64,000 nucleotides of DNA from Eleusine coracana subsp. coracana (Eukaryota > Streptophyta > Magnoliopsida > Poales > Poaceae). The position numbers and the translations under genes were made by a program. The stretch is from positions 72,094,403 to 72,158,402 of the forward strand of contig CM064426.1 in assembly GCA_032690845.1 (NCBI GenBank), given 5' to 3'. Below the pieces are notes generated by a model, which was not told where the DNA came from, did no database searches, and worked only from the letters and a program-made list of their open reading frames with translations. Shown in pieces: positions 1 through 14,500 of the stretch (position 1 is the stretch's first letter; each line of letters opens with the position of its first letter).

Positions 1-918
1 GGATGGGCCCACCAGCCGGCCTCGGATTATTTACTTTTTTTTTTTTGCATAATGCAGACTTAGCCCGAGTGTGTTTAGGTGTGTGAGATGTTTGGCAACC
101 TTTTAATCTTCTGAGGGTAATTTTTGTGAATCCATCCATAATCAGAATCAAATCCTGATCATTACATCTTATCCAAGTTTTTGTTAATTGGTGGTTGACC
201 ACCAAACCAGACTCTCATAATGAATCGTTATTTGTAAAAATTTTACCATTTTCAAACTTGTTATTTTGAGAGGCACAACATGGCAAAGTGCAACATCAGG
301 ACGAGCGGCGCGGCATGACGGTGAGGGTGATGCCGTGTTGCTGGAGTTGGAGGAGGGGTTAGGGTGGTGTGGGTTGTCATGATGCTCGAGTTTAGCGAGG
401 CTAGGGTTTCGATGAGCATCAGATTCTAGTGATGACCTTTATCACCCTGCGGTCACAGAAGGAAGGTTTTGGAATGCGATGAATATGACACGGCGGTAGA
501 CCGCTTTTTGGTGGTGTAGCGAGGATGCAGGGGCATTGCCGGAGCATGGACGATTGACGGATGGTGGAAGGGGTAGGCAGCGGGAGCATCCTGGCCAGAG
601 TTTTGTGTGACAGTGGTGATATAGCGAGCGCAACCAGGTGACATGACGTCGTTGGCTGCGAGTGGTGGTTGCCGGAGGAGGAGGCGGTGCGATGGGTGGT
701 GGTATCACCAAGGACAAAGGGGAGGCACGGGCGGAGATGATGGCTGGAAGAGAAGGCGCACAGAGGGGTGAGCATCGTGTTTGGAAGGAGAAGAAAGAGG
801 AATCTCAAAGAGAAAAAAATGATCATTAAAATAAGTTTTGATGAAAGAGTCAACCCCCTTATTCATGTTTACTTTGGATCCTGCTTTGTGAAATTGAGAC
901 GTCGGATGATGTCATAGT
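1..918. other. Intergenic, no supported gene
   Basis: AT-rich flanks surround a G-rich island at about 300-780. Open frames on the minus strand there (up to 144 codons at 419-853) overlap each other in different frames, show no recognisable domain and have compositions dictated by the GGT/GAG-rich DNA. I regard them as chance frames. A short stretch at about 880-918 resembles the start of the tandem repeat that follows. Confidence 0.5.
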
Positions 919-1274
919 ATCGTGCTTTGTGAAATTGAACTGTTTAGATCATTTGTGCTGGAGGAGACCACGAGTTGATGTCCAAATATGCATGCGCAAC
1001 TTCTTCTTTTCTTAGTAATATATATGGCATCATGTAGTGGCAACATTTTTTACTATTTGTTTTGTTGAATTGCTCGCATCATATATTAAGAAAATTATCG
1101 TGCTTTGTGAAATTGAACTGTTTAGATCATTTGTGCTGGAGGAGACCACGAGTTGATGTCCAAATATGCATGCGCAACTTCTTCTTTTCTTAGTAATATA
1201 TATGGCATCATGTAGTGGCAACATTTTTTACTATTTGTTTTGTTGAATTGCTCGCATCATATATTAAGAAAATT
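919..1274. repeat. Perfect tandem duplication, 178-bp unit x2
   Basis: Positions 919-1096 and 1097-1274 are identical when read base by base, so the unit is exactly 178 bp. Each copy starts at atcgtgctttgtgaaattga and ends at ttaagaaaatt. A partial third echo (tgctttgtgaaattga) lies just upstream near 882. There is no terminal inverted repeat and no coding potential. The identity implies a recent duplication or an assembly artefact. Confidence 0.92.
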
Positions 1275-4200
1275 TGGTGTTAAAAGATAGTCATAGTGAG
1301 CGCCAACGATAAGAGACTTCAAAATTTTAAGTGGTTGATAAGGAACTTGAAATTTTTTAGTGATTAATAAAAAATTTGCCCTAGCACAAACCATCAATCA
1401 CATATAACGGGCTTGCATATCGCTCAAAGCTAAAATAAAGTAGGACACTTAGGTTTCTTCTTGTTTATGTCAGGAAAACCTAGGCACGTTGTATATATAT
1501 AAAGCTGCATTATTTTTTCAAACATACAAAAAAAGGGAGCACTGTTACAGGAATTCCAAATGCAAATATACATTTTTTTCCAAGACAACTAAAACAGTTA
1601 ATGGTTCTTAGCTAACTATAGCACTTGCATTATTTTTTCTTGAATAAGAACACCTTCCTTATTAAACAGCGAAAATAGAAGTTTAGAGCAAGGCAAAAAG
1701 GAAGAGGGCGATTACTTTATTCTTAGTATATATGTGCCTCGGTTGCTTAGTCAAGACTCTAACAAGTGGCCACACAGGGCCCAAAAGTCCAGGCATTATT
1801 CAAATCAAAAGCTTGTATATGTGCTTTTATTTTACTTGTCGAACCATTAAGCTAACAACAGGACAGTCTTGGACTCTTGGGTAGATATATCTATTGACCA
1901 GGTGGTGATGATTAATTTTTCACTGTGGGACCACTATATTAGAAGCATAGATTGGACACCTCATGCTAACGGTTTTTCAAAGAAAAGCAAAGGCAAACCG
2001 CCGTCTCATTTCCTATAACCAATATGATTAGTCACTGGCTGGCAAATTATGAACAGCATCTCTGCTGTAATTTTAGAACAGTGACGTTATAGTAATCATA
2101 GACCTTGAGCTCAAATGGAAGAAGAAAATGTACGAGATACTAAAGGCTAGTTCCTTTCTATCTATTTGTTCGCAGATGCCTTCGTCCAATTGAAAGGAGA
2201 TATGCTAGGATGGCAGCCATGTGCATTGTGGCAGAAGAATTTTTCATCCCTTGGGGTGGATACATACCCAGCTAGGAAGATTTATGCCCGCGTATAACGC
2301 TACAAGCGATTCCAATGTAGGCAAATTCCGAAGGTACGAGGCTACAAGCAATTCCAATGGCGGTGGTCCATTGCCCATGAAGTACTCTGTGCTAATCCTG
2401 TCTTTTCAAGTTTTCATGCCAGATTGCGTATGTTTGAAGAGAGCGCACTCCATTTACATGACATCCTTCAAGATAATATCCAATTGGTTCTGAGAAAACC
2501 AAAGATAGTATCTATGAGTTTTATTAATAAAAAATGCACTATGATGTAAAATGTAATTTTTTTCCACGGCAGCATTGTGCGATGTATTTTTCCACTCTGT
2601 GCTAATCCTGTCTTGTGCTCTTGTTTGGTTTATATGTGGTATTACTTTACGTGCCGAGTTGTGCGGAGATATAAATACTCTGTGTAGAAGTGACCGTCAT
2701 CGAATCTCAATTTTTGTATGAATGTCAAATGTCATATCCTTTTTCTCGCTACATGTTTACACACTAGTATATGTAACATGTTTAACTATCAATAATAAGG
2801 ACTCGATCAATTAAGTATAGTATACCTACTTTCATTTTCCATCGTCACAGAAAGGAAGAACTATAGACCACGGAAAAGGACACAACAACCTAGCACGGTG
2901 CACCACGCCATCCCCTCCTTAGCGCTATTGAAAGACGACCCTCAAAGTCCACAAGGCGTGTACCCCACCCATTTTTTCCTCATGTAGCGATGTCAACTGA
3001 AGGAAGTGTGTGGCAATGCATGCATGCCCAAAGGGTCAACGCGCACTAACTCTAGTGTACACACCACCGGTTGTCCTACCTAAGACACTGTGGATAACAA
3101 TAGCCCAAGGATGTGATGATATTTTGTCTTCGCTTATGGGATGCTGCAACTTTGAGGGAGGAATGGGTATGATGACGTGTTATTTCGTCGTGTATTTGGT
3201 GTCATTTGATTTCAATGCAACGCCAATTGCGTGAAAAAATAAAGTTGATTTTTTGCGTGCCAGATTTTTTCTCTCTATTTAAATCCTTTTTTAAATCATG
3301 TACTATGTGACAGGTGTCCGGCAAGATAAGGAGCGTCATTTCATTGAGCGAAGATTAAGTGGGGAAACCTAAGAACGGTGTTGCCAAATATGAATGTAGA
3401 AGACAAATGGCTTGTGATGAAACATTTTGCACCTAATTAGGACCTCCACGTCGTTGATCATGTCATGGTCCCTTTCTCGCGCTGGATATATCAGTGCCAA
3501 CATTTTACTCAGACGAAAAGGAGGAACTTTTGAACCCCTGACTTCTGAACAAGTAAAAGAGGTGGCATTATTGATCACACCGATAGATGTATACATGTCG
3601 TATGAAATCCACCATATAATGATAAGCATGACAGGTGACACACGCTTAACTGAAAATAATAAGCATGACAAGTGCCACGCCGTAACTGAAAATAAAAAAA
3701 AATTATCACAGAAGGCTTGCTGCTTGCGGCATGTGCTGGCCGGCATTGGCATCCAGAGGCGACACGCGCGCACGGGGCGGCGACGACGGCTAGAGCGGCG
3801 GCCGGCACGCGCAGCCAAATCCAACGATGTCTTCTTGGTCGCAAAACGAGACAAAAACCAGCAAGTGCTTGTACCTTTCATTCTCAACAAGAGTATATAA
3901 TAAGATATAGAGATATATAAATCGAGAAAGCACGATCTAGCAAAAAGTGGCAAACAAGACCAGATTATCAGAGTCACTTGATTCTCGGTTTTGGTCACTG
4001 ACGATATCTTACACGGGGCCTAACCAACACCTGTCTCTTCTCTTCTACTTTTCACCTTCCATCGATGAGTATATACTACACGTGCCGAGATGTAAGCGAA
4101 TTAATTATGCTCGCGTAAAACATGAAAAACATTCCTAGGTAATGCCAAATATTTGCAGCAATACACTTCAAAAAAAATTGCAGCAATATCAAGACAAATT

Positions 4201-6284
4201 CTTGCTTTATTTAGCTTGCTCAGAATAATGCTGATCAATACATACCGGTCAGGAGGGACTCATTGGTGGCCAAGATTTGTTGGTGCAGCGATGATGATGC
4301 GCCTGACCATCATCTGGCGGGACACATATGTGTTGTCTGTCTCTCGTCGCACATTGTGTGGCCGGCCGTGATCTACACACACTGGGGTGTGCTCTGCAAA
4401 TGATGCTGTCCCCCTCAATCGATCCATTGGGCCATTCTTGTCTTACGCTGGTCGGTTCCTTTATTATAATTTATTTAAACAAAGACCGACCACTTGGGTT
4501 TTGGGGAAAAAAAAACTACACATCCCACATGGATTCAGTAGCTATACTCAGCAGCTTCCGACATGTCTACAGTGTTCATCGCCGACCATTCATATTTTTA
4601 AGCCCGCCTTCCTGGCGGCCGGCCAGGTATGTAGCAAGGCTCGACCACCGTTTATGTGTTAGATTGTGGGAGCCACATGCATGGAAGAAGCTCTATCAAA
4701 AATCATACATGGGTGAACTGAGTGCAACGCACAAGACAAGCTGTCAAGCTGCATGAATGTGTCCCGTCTCAATCGTCGTCTGCTTAAAATGGAAGCAGAA
4801 ATAAACAAGCCACTTCGATGGAACACCCAATGTTTTCCAATTTAAGAGTTGCCTCGCAGCAACGTGCGTGCCCGTTTATTAGAACTCAAGAATTTAACGC
4901 GTGGAAGGAATTCTGGTGCTGAAGCGATGGGCAATGAAGTTTGCGGTGGGCACTTTGTGTTCATCTGTGAATGTTCAATGAAGTAGTCTTGAGTATTGAT
5001 AAACAATTATTGGATCAGTAGCAAGGAATCGGAAAAAAAAAATGAGCTAGTTGGGGCAAATTGAGCAGCAGGTGGTCCAGATCAAGAGCCAGATCGAGAC
5101 AATGAACTAGCTTGCTCGATCGATAGAAGAAGCAAGAAGAGGAAAAAGTGCAGGGACAACAAGAGACAAGACGTTCCTGCCCATCTCTTCCCAGTCCGGC
5201 CTCAAAGTCCATGATGGATGATGCTTCACTTGCATCGAGCGGATAGCCACACACAGGTACAACAAGTTGATCTATCTCGCGCGTGCGTGAGTCAAATTCC
5301 CAAAGGAACTGACAGATGCCAATGGCTAATTACAAACACTGACACTGCGGCGGCAATGAATAACAATCCACTACCTTCGTGGGTGGGTTTGTGCGGGTGT
5401 TCATGTGACAATTTCACTTATAAAATTAATTAGAAGGATATACATCATGACCTAATTCTACACCGTGATCTTTTGGAAAAACAAAAAGAACACATTTTAA
5501 ATCATTCATTCATGCCGTACATGTTGTGACTGCACTGGGCGGTTTGGTTCTATTTGCCTGGTTGTTTCTATATATGTACACCCGTTCCCTTCTCCACAGG
5601 CTCCATATATGAGGATTAATAAGATTATCATTCATGCAGCCATTCATCATCTCTTACGCTACACAACTGACATGCATAGTGATAATATAATACACATATA
5701 TTACATGTTCATCTTACGTCCAAGCTTGTTATTTATTCCTTTTCTTTTTCATTTTTTATTTATGAGAGATTTTTCATTAAACAAAGGGAATTGATACCTT
5801 TTTTTTATCGCTTCCTTTCCCCCCTCGTGTGTCAGTTGAAGTCATTGATGTGGACAAGCATTTAGAAATGAGATGAAGTGGTTTGACAAGTATGTATGTA
5901 TTTTTAACCCCTACTTTTTTAAAAAAAGTGTGAAAGTTGAAGGAGACTCAGCTTGAGCCACTTATTCATTTTCATCTGCTTGGTGGAGACTGAAGAGGGG
6001 TGCAGAAATAAAAGCAGTGGCGATGTTGATATCATCAAATTTGACTTCCTAACACACCCACTGGCAGGTAGTAGTATTGCTACATGCTGTTTGGGTTGGA
6101 TTCGGTTTGGGTCATTGGACGTGCTTCCACGATCATGATGTTGCTGCCTGCACATGCCAGTCATATTATTACTGGATTCTCAGGCACAATTGTGGTACTT
6201 ATTATGTATTATTAAGCTACATATGACGGCAGAAATGTGAGATACACATGAACCTTTTTTTCAAAGAACTTTTCTTTTGTTATA
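1275..6284. other. Intergenic, no supported gene
   Basis: About 5 kb of mostly AT-rich sequence. Open frames at 2221-2493, 3010-3234, 3427-3900 and 4153-4756 are short and carry no domain I recognise. At 3625-3696 there is a small degenerate tandem duplication of about 36 bp built around ataagcatgaca...aactgaaaata. No tRNA or other RNA gene was recognised. Confidence 0.45.
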
Positions 6285-6286
6285 TA

Positions 6287-6520
6287 CTTCCTCCGTTCTA
6301 AAATTATTGTCACCATTGATTTTTTTCATTACTTTTGATCATTCGTCTTATTTAAAATATTTTAAAAATTATCATATATTTTTTATGATTAGATTAATTA
6401 TTAAATAAATTTAAAATATAATCAATAATTTTGTGTATTTAAGATAATTTTTTAAATAAGATAAATGGTCAAAATTCATGAAAAAAGTTAATAACGACAA
6501 TAATTTTGAAACGGAGAGAG
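6287..6520. mobile_element. Stowaway-type MITE (234 bp)
   Basis: The element is flanked by TA dinucleotides (6285-6286 and 6521-6522), the usual Stowaway target duplication. The left end reads cttcctccgttctaaaatta. The right end, reverse-complemented, reads ctctctccgtttcaaaatta, so terminal inverted repeats of at least 20 bp match well. The interior is AT-rich and without coding capacity, as expected for a Tc1/Mariner-derived MITE. Confidence 0.88.
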
Positions 6521-6522
6521 TA

Positions 6523-8546
6523 GTGTGTTGCGGATAAGATTTGAAAATTTATAGAGTATTAGAGATAAAATCATGTTTTTGTAATGTGTCACACACACAC
6601 ACACAATTTGTTGACGAGCATATCGAGAGCCTGCTGATATGTTTGTTTGGAGTCATTTCAGTTACGCCTTCGTTTTGAAGTACCTGTGAGAAATTGTGAT
6701 CGCATCTTATTATGTACTTCCCTATTTGCAAAAAGACGGCGTACGTTGCATCTTGTCGCAAGAGTGGATATTTCGTTGCACCTCGCTATGCGCTCGTAGG
6801 CGGTAGGTTGCCGAATAGACCCGGCAAAGCAAGCGTGGAGATCTGGATCTCATGGCAAAGACGGCGTACGTTTCAAAATGCATTTGTATTTTGACCAAGA
6901 TCATCTCTCACGCCAAGGCTGCTGGACAGAACATTTCTACGCGGAGCCATGGATCACATGACATGACCTCAGATTTACATGTGAATGGAATAATGCTTTA
7001 AATTCTTGTTAAACTGTCTGGCCTTTTTTTTCTTCGAAATGAAGTGGAAGGAGAATATCTCTCTCCTGGCAGAAAGGGAAAAAAAGCAAGAAAAAAGCAA
7101 AGAAGAGCTGGGCCTTATTCTAGCGTGAGGTCGAAGAATCACTTTGTTATGCCTCGGCCCAGTAACCTATCCCCATGCCACGGCCGCGATCACGATTCAC
7201 GAGGGCGGGGCTGTTACTTGAGCCCAGTCCAGTGATTTAAACATAGCCCATCTCGTTGATATCGTGGAGGCCCAGGAGATGTATGTCGTGGGCTCGTGGC
7301 GGTCGCTGTTCCGTGCGGAAGAGGCCGGTGAGTCATACGCGCATCACCAGCCCAATCACGTCAAGCCACGGCAGCATTATCCGTTTGGATATTCCCTGTT
7401 CTCTGATGATAGCGACGGGGCTGGCTAGTTACTTTTTCCTTGATGATTCCCCTCTCATCTTCTGCTACGGCTACACCGGAATATCCATTCCAGGATCCAA
7501 TGCTACCTCTGTTACCTACACGCTTCAACGTGACAAGTGTTGTCCTTGGCTCTCTACAATTTTTCGCAGCTAGGACTCACGTAGACGAATTGGAGAAAGC
7601 TTATAACTAATTAAAATTAAAGTCAATATATATGCAAGGGAAAAAGATACTGATATACAAGATCGAATCCTATGACACCTCACAGGCATACAACACCTTT
7701 AATATTTGTTGTGACCTAGTAGTATGTAGACGATGATATCATTGTTATTTTAAAGAAGGCTACTACACAAACACACGAAAATAACCTCCCATACGTGAAC
7801 AAGTTGATGTGTAAGATTATTAGGGATGATAAAAGGTAGATATAACAGACCTTAACAATGAAAAAGTGGCATCCAAAATAAGACTTTGTCACATACTACT
7901 TTCACATAAGTCTGACTTCAAAGCTACTCTAAATAAGCAAACGGAGTTGCTTCCGTAGGGCTAGCGCTCACGCATATTCAGTACCCATCCATATCGTGAT
8001 AACAAACAATTAAACACAAGCTTTCAAAGTTAGCCTCCACAAGTTGTGCATTTATTTGAGGACGATGATAATAATAGAGTCTAAGAGATCTCTTTGTGCC
8101 ATCATGGGAGAAGTAATAAGCAACTAGCCTAGTGAGATAAGCGTCTTAATGATTAAAATAAAACCCAAGCATAATCAAACGGAAAATGAGTTTGGAGCAG
8201 TACCCGCAGCAACTCCTGCCTGTCTGTGAAGATTTCAAAAAGAAAAAATATATAAAACTTCTATCCGTGAACCTGACATGTGGGTCCGATTCTTGATCCA
8301 GCACGGCTCGACTCGGCGACGGACACGGATCCGATCCGACCGGACCGGACCAGATCAGATCCCTCAGCCACCCGCGCGGCATCATCAAACAACACCCCGC
8401 CCTTCCCTTCGTCTCCGTCGTGCTCCCTCGGCTCGCTGCCGTCCGCTTCTTCGCATTCCGTTACCGGCGCCAGCCGCCCGCGCGCGCTCCTCCTCCGGCG
8501 ATCCAATCCGCACCCCGCGCGCGCCGTCACTGAGCCTGAGGCCCCA
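6523..8546. other. Intergenic and 5' region of the ubiquitin protease gene
   Basis: No gene is supported between the MITE and the start codon at 8547. A motif agacggcgtacgtt recurs at about 6734 and 6859. Sequence turns strongly GC-rich from about 8260, consistent with the 5' UTR and proximal promoter of the downstream gene. No clear TATA box is seen close to the start. The frames at 7044-7573 show no domain. Confidence 0.45.
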
Positions 8547-11500
8547 ATGCCCGCGCCCCCGGACCCGCCGCCCCTCCCCTCCGCAGGCGGCGACCCGGAT
8601 CCCGTCGCGCCCGCCCCGCCCTCCGATGAGGAGGAGGACGGCCGCGTGTTCCTCGTGCCCCGCAGGTAAGGCCTCCCTCCTGATCCGAGCTCTCGCCCCG
8701 TGCCCCCGATCGGGCACGTTCTGTCTGTCTGTTGCCTCTCTCCTGACCTGACGACCTGACGGGATGCGGTGGGTGGGTGGGGGGACGCAGGTGGTGGAAG
8801 GAGGCGCAGGAGGGGGCGGCGATCGAGGCGGCCGGGGTTCCCTACGCCGCGTCCCACGCGGGCCCCACCTCATACGGCATGAAGATGCTCAGCATGTTCA
8901 TGTCCGACCAGGCCTTCACCCTCCGCCGCGCCGACGACCTGCTCCAGCAGCCGCCCGACGCCTCGCCTGGGCGGAGCTACGCGCTCGTCCCCGGCGACCT
9001 GTTCAACAAGGCGCGCCAATGGTGAGAAATCCTCTTGCTCTTATCCTCCTCCTCACTTCCTCTCGTGGGTAAGAGTAAGTAATAGGATTGTGGATATGCC
9101 CTTGTCTGCCGCGGTTCGTGGGATTTATTTTGGCTGTGTGATGTGCATCTGAGTTTAGTCTGCAGTGCCAAACTTGGTTGATTGATTACTAATGCTGTGG
9201 AGAGTGTGCAATTGATGATTCTGAGCAAAGCGGTGTAGGTTCTGTGCTGTAGGCAAGAGTCTGTGCCAAACTTGGTTGATCGAGTACGGCGGTCTAGTTT
9301 GGACTTGATTTCAACTTGTATCTGAAAGTTAGCGGGATGGATGATTTAGGGCAAATGCATGTAGATGCCATGCCGACACTGTTGATTGGTTGCTGTGTAT
9401 GTTAGGCTGCCCGCCAACTTTCCAGTAACCGCTCGTGCACATAGTGGTCTGGCATTAGCCCCGTTTTACTTGGAAAGTTTGAGGCAGCTATAATGGCCTG
9501 TGATGGTTTATTAAATGTTCAGTGTCCTTAATGAAGTTGCCATATCAAGTCCGTTGATTTCTATATAAAGGCAAACCAATATTAACTTCCGTTAGGGCTG
9601 GGTGACCTTTTGTGCGGCCTTGCGGAATCCATTCCAGCTGTGCTACCATGCTTGTGAAGCAGTGATTTGATCTTGAGCAGTGTGTTGGGTCAATCCCGGA
9701 TGATTGGTAAAGCAGTGTATCGTATGTACTGTAGGTAGCGTTTGCATCATATAGCTAAGAGGTGTTGTGGATTTAGTATGCCAGTCTAGGTTGGAGTGGG
9801 CTCAAAGTTTTATGCTAGGGATGGATGATTTAGGATAAACATGTCTTGCTCACGTGCGTATACCACACCATCACTGATGATTGGTTGTTGCGTATGCCGC
9901 TCGTGTAACCTTTTTTTTCTGGTACGATGGATCACCCTATGGGTGTGGATTCAATTCGCCGGCTTTCCGGTCAGGGCCGGCCCTGACCTTTTGGTGGCCC
10001 GGGGCGGAACCAAAAATGGGGGCCCTGATCTTTATAGTCATTGACCAAGCATAAACACAACATAATAATATATCAAACTATATTATTTTTTTAATATCAA
10101 AACCAGATTCCTCTATCAATAAGACAATAATAATTTTAAAATACAAAAATTAAATTGTCTTAATATCATTTAAAACAATCTCTTCTAACAGTTCTAGATG
10201 CAAAGTCACTGATGATAGAATCAATATCGATATCATCCAGTAGTCTCTTCTCAATGCACAAAATAACCAAACGATTTAGTTTTTTTCTGAAACATTACTG
10301 ACCTCAAATAGTTTTTCAATAACTTCAACTTCGAAACGCTTCTTTCGGCTGATCCTACGGTCACAGGCATAGTAAACAAGACTCAATGCACATAGATGGT
10401 GACTTTGCATATATCTGAAAAGGGAAAATAAATAATTGTCAAATTATTCTGCATATATCTGACTGAATATGCAAGAAGATCAATTAGAATCGAAGAAAAT
10501 TTTGAACCTTGAGGGCTGGAGCACCGGAAGAGACTGGCTGGAGCACCGGAAGAGATCGATGGTGCTGAACTGCTGTCTGCTGATGCTACTCGCTACTCGG
10601 CGGACTCCGACGACGGCAAATTGTCAAACGGCAAGCGTCTGGTCGGTTTTGCCGAGTCCTGCATGGCTGCGTGCGTGTACGAGTATGTCTACCATCTACG
10701 ATAGTTGAGGCGGCATCGCGGCGACGAGCGATCCGTGGGTGTTGTTCCTGCTGGCTTCCTGCGAGGTGGAACACGGACCATAGATCGTGGGTGCTGTAAC
10801 CTAGACGTTCTCACGTTCATGGGCCTGGATTAGCACCATAGGCCATAACAGGCCAGCACTTAAAAAGTTAAATACGTAATACCATATCTTCTACATGTAA
10901 ATCCAGAATGGGGCCTGTGGTTTTTGGGGGCCCAGGGCGGTCGCCCCTCCCGCACTGGCCCAGGGCCGGCCCTGTTTCCGGTAACAGCTCTGCATGATGA
11001 TTGGTCAGCTTTATGCATGCATTCAGAGAATACAATCAGCTAGACGTGGTGATTCTTGTTTTATCTCTGGTTTATCAATCTAGCAAGCATAGGAAATCCT
11101 ATTCGGGTAATCTTTCCAAAACAAGTATCTGTAAAGTTCATGGCAGCTATAACTGTCTATGATGGATTCTTAAATGTCTCACACCTTTATGCTTTATATT
11201 AGCTCATTTAAAAAAAATCATGAGGGATCATCTCATTAGCTTATCTGTATCTCCCCAATCTGTAAATATGAACAAATATTATAGCTTCCATAAGGAGACT
11301 ATAGGGCAGTATTACAAGTACACATCTAGAATTAGGTAGTTTCAGTTCATGCTGTAGTTGTTCCAAAAGGAGGGGTGTTTATCTTTTGATGCTTTGAGGT
11401 CCCGACTCCTGAAATACCGGTGAAGCAGCACATTTTGATCCATCTGCATGTGGTACAAATCTAGATGATAATGTGATCATGCAATCCAACGTTTATGGAG

Positions 11501-14500
11501 ACTTCTGATGGAGCTTTTGGGATATTGGTTGATTCAAAGCTTAAACTATCATGAAGCAATGCATTAAAGCCTCAAGCAATTCAGAACAAGAAGTTTGATG
11601 TTGCATGAACTCTTCATCAGGTTGATGGCTGAGAGCAAGAAGCAAGAAATCTTATGCTGCCTTTTGGAACATTTTGGAATCTAAAAAAACATTCATATGT
11701 TCCCGTTTGAGAAAACATTCATAACTTTTTCCTGAACCGAGAAAAAGAAAACTTGTACAGTTGGCTTTTGACTTTTTCTATATTAATACATATTGACCAC
11801 AACTGTGCTTTTCCTTTCTGTATATCCCTAAAAAAACTTTTGTAGTAAAATATTAATGTGGTGCTGCATTTTATTGTTAATGTTAGCGGTTTTTGAATTG
11901 TATTTTCAGCTGCCTGGGTTGAGCCATTTTGAGCCGTACTTCATTTTGTTTTACATTATGATTCGGCTACTCTTTCTTTCAGCTTAATTTATGTCTTTAT
12001 TTTTCACACAGGCATATTGATTCGGCCAAGTCCACTAGCAGTAGTTCGTCACATACTGCAAGTGGCTCAATTAATATTTACCCTGTAATGCTCAGAGTTT
12101 CAGTCACACATACACATGCATTAAATGTGAAGATCGGCAAAAAGGTACGGTCTTAAGCTCCACTTTTTTCCTCTAATTTGGAACAGAGGTTAGTCAAAAG
12201 AGTTTGTTTTCTTAAAAAGATCTTATTGCTATTTAATATTTGATTTGAAGGATGGTCTTTACCTCAACTAATGCATTTTATCTTGTAATTTTCCTCTTCT
12301 TATTGACATTTCAGGATAACTCGGCTGAGAACTTTAAAAGAGCTAACAAGATTCTGACTCCAGATTCTGAGCCTGTATGTTCCTGACCATTATTTTGCCC
12401 GCATAGCTGTGGTCTTCTCTTCTAATTGCACGTTCACTTGTTTGTAGGTTCACATATGGGATTTCTCTGGGCGGACTACCTATATATTGATGAATGACAT
12501 GAACCGGAAACCCCAAGACCCAAAATCCTCTGATCAGGAGGTATATCTTCTGTATCTGTTCTGCCTTTCTTACCGCTCACTGCTATGATTCGTTCATGAC
12601 TTCGTTATTTTGCTTGCTACCCTTTGGCTTTTGCTATTGTATCCAATGATAATTTTGTTTAATCAGATTTGTACTGCACACCACTCACTGTTTCACTTCT
12701 GAAGCAGATGTATTTAATTTGTACTAAATTAATGCCTCTATATAAATGTCTTACATTTCAAAGTCTCTTTTCGTTGCTTGAATTCCTTTCCATTGTATTG
12801 ACTATCTTGTATAAACACCAAATCACTTCAATTTCTCTTATAACCCTAGAGATTTCTTCATGTCCTTGTAGAGTTCCTTCAACAGTGAATGCATGTTACT
12901 TCTAGAGCCCAAAAGTCATGTATTAAAGAATAATAGATGTACTCATCTCATCAATTACATTTTAAGTTTAACTGTTTAAATATTCGCTATTTCATTGTAT
13001 CGGCTGTGAATCATACACTCCTTTATTTTGGGGCTATGAATCATACACTTCTATATTTGGGGCCTCTAAGGGCCACTTTTCAATTTGAGGGCTCATACAC
13101 CTTTTTTTTTGTTGAGAGGGGGGGGGGGGGGGGGTCCTTGACTCATCACCAAGCTGATGCAGTTAGTTTCTTATTCTTAGTGACCTGGCTCAGTGTTTAT
13201 TCATACATTTTCTTTCAGTTGCTTATATTCAGGACTGAACTTTCTAACTGTTTTCACTCTTGCAATTGTATCTCTCACATAGTATCCATTTTAATTGTTT
13301 ATAACTTTCTTACACTTGCATTTTTCAGATGCCTCTAGAAGTACATATTTATGATTTGTCAGACCCTACGGCAAATGGTGCTGAGTCAGCATTAACAATG
13401 GGTAGATCGAGTTTCAGTAACGGCAGTATCACGGACATGGATCTGGATTCATCAAGTGGAAGCTCTAAGCAAGTTGGCTCTGGTTTAACTGGGTTAGACA
13501 ATCTTGGAAACACATGTTTCATGAACAGTGCTGTCCAGTGCTTGGCCCATACTTCAAAACTGGTTGACTATTTCCTTGGAGATTACCATAAAGAAATAAA
13601 CCCTCATAACCCACTAGGGATGAAGGTATGCCTGTTCCTTTTATACAGTTAATACAATCTGTATCAATTTCTTGTACAGTTGATAATATTGTCAGTTTAT
13701 GTTGTTGTTGTTGTGTCTTCTCTTTGACTCAATTGGAAAATCTTTCATAAATAGGGGGAACTTGCTTACGCATTTGGAGATTTGTTGAGGAAGCTATGGG
13801 CTATTGATAGAACGCCAGTTGCACCTCGCCAATTTAAGGCCAAACTCGGACGCTTTGCGCCCCAATTCAGTGGCTTTAATCAACATGATTCACAGGTTAG
13901 TTGGCTTTTCATTTCGAAAGACACTGATGCCCCAACACCGAAACACAACCACTCACATAGTATTCCTTAAAGTGTGCTTCATGCCACATTTGGCAATGTG
14001 TTAACTAATTGGTTCCACTACTAGTATTTAGCAATGTATTAGCCACTTCAAGAAATAAAAACGTGTTAGCCACTCAATCCTAGTAATACCATTCTCTTTG
14101 GCAATGTGCTAGCCACTTGATTATACTAAGTTACTAACATCTTCTCATATTTGTCAATGTGTTAGCCACTTGATTCTTTAGGTCTGATTGCAGTATCAGT
14201 TGATTAAATGGTGGAACATAATGAAGAAAAAGGCAAACATGCATGTACATATCTAAAAACTTCCCGAACATGCCTTAATCAACGTCAAACAATAACAAAA
14301 AGGAAAAGTAACATCAGCCTTTATCTGGCAATGTGGTAGCCAATTCAGTTAAATTTTTTTTGCTAATTCTCTTTTCCAGTGTCCAAAATTTATGGTATAT
14401 TCATAAAGGGTGATTTGTATTTGTGTTCTCTCTTTTTTGTTATAGTTACTTAGCCCTTTTGGAATAACTTGTGTATCTGGAATGTTGTGATTTGCATAAT

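Noticed and set aside
419..853. 144-codon minus-strand frame as a possible secreted protein
   Set aside because: The hydrophobic start is suggestive, but there is no homology I recognise, no conserved pattern, and competing frames overlap it.
8261..8873. Several 130-200 codon frames on both strands at the protease 5' end
   Set aside because: They overlap the GC-rich leader and exons 1-2; only the frame that splices into the UBP protein has family motifs.
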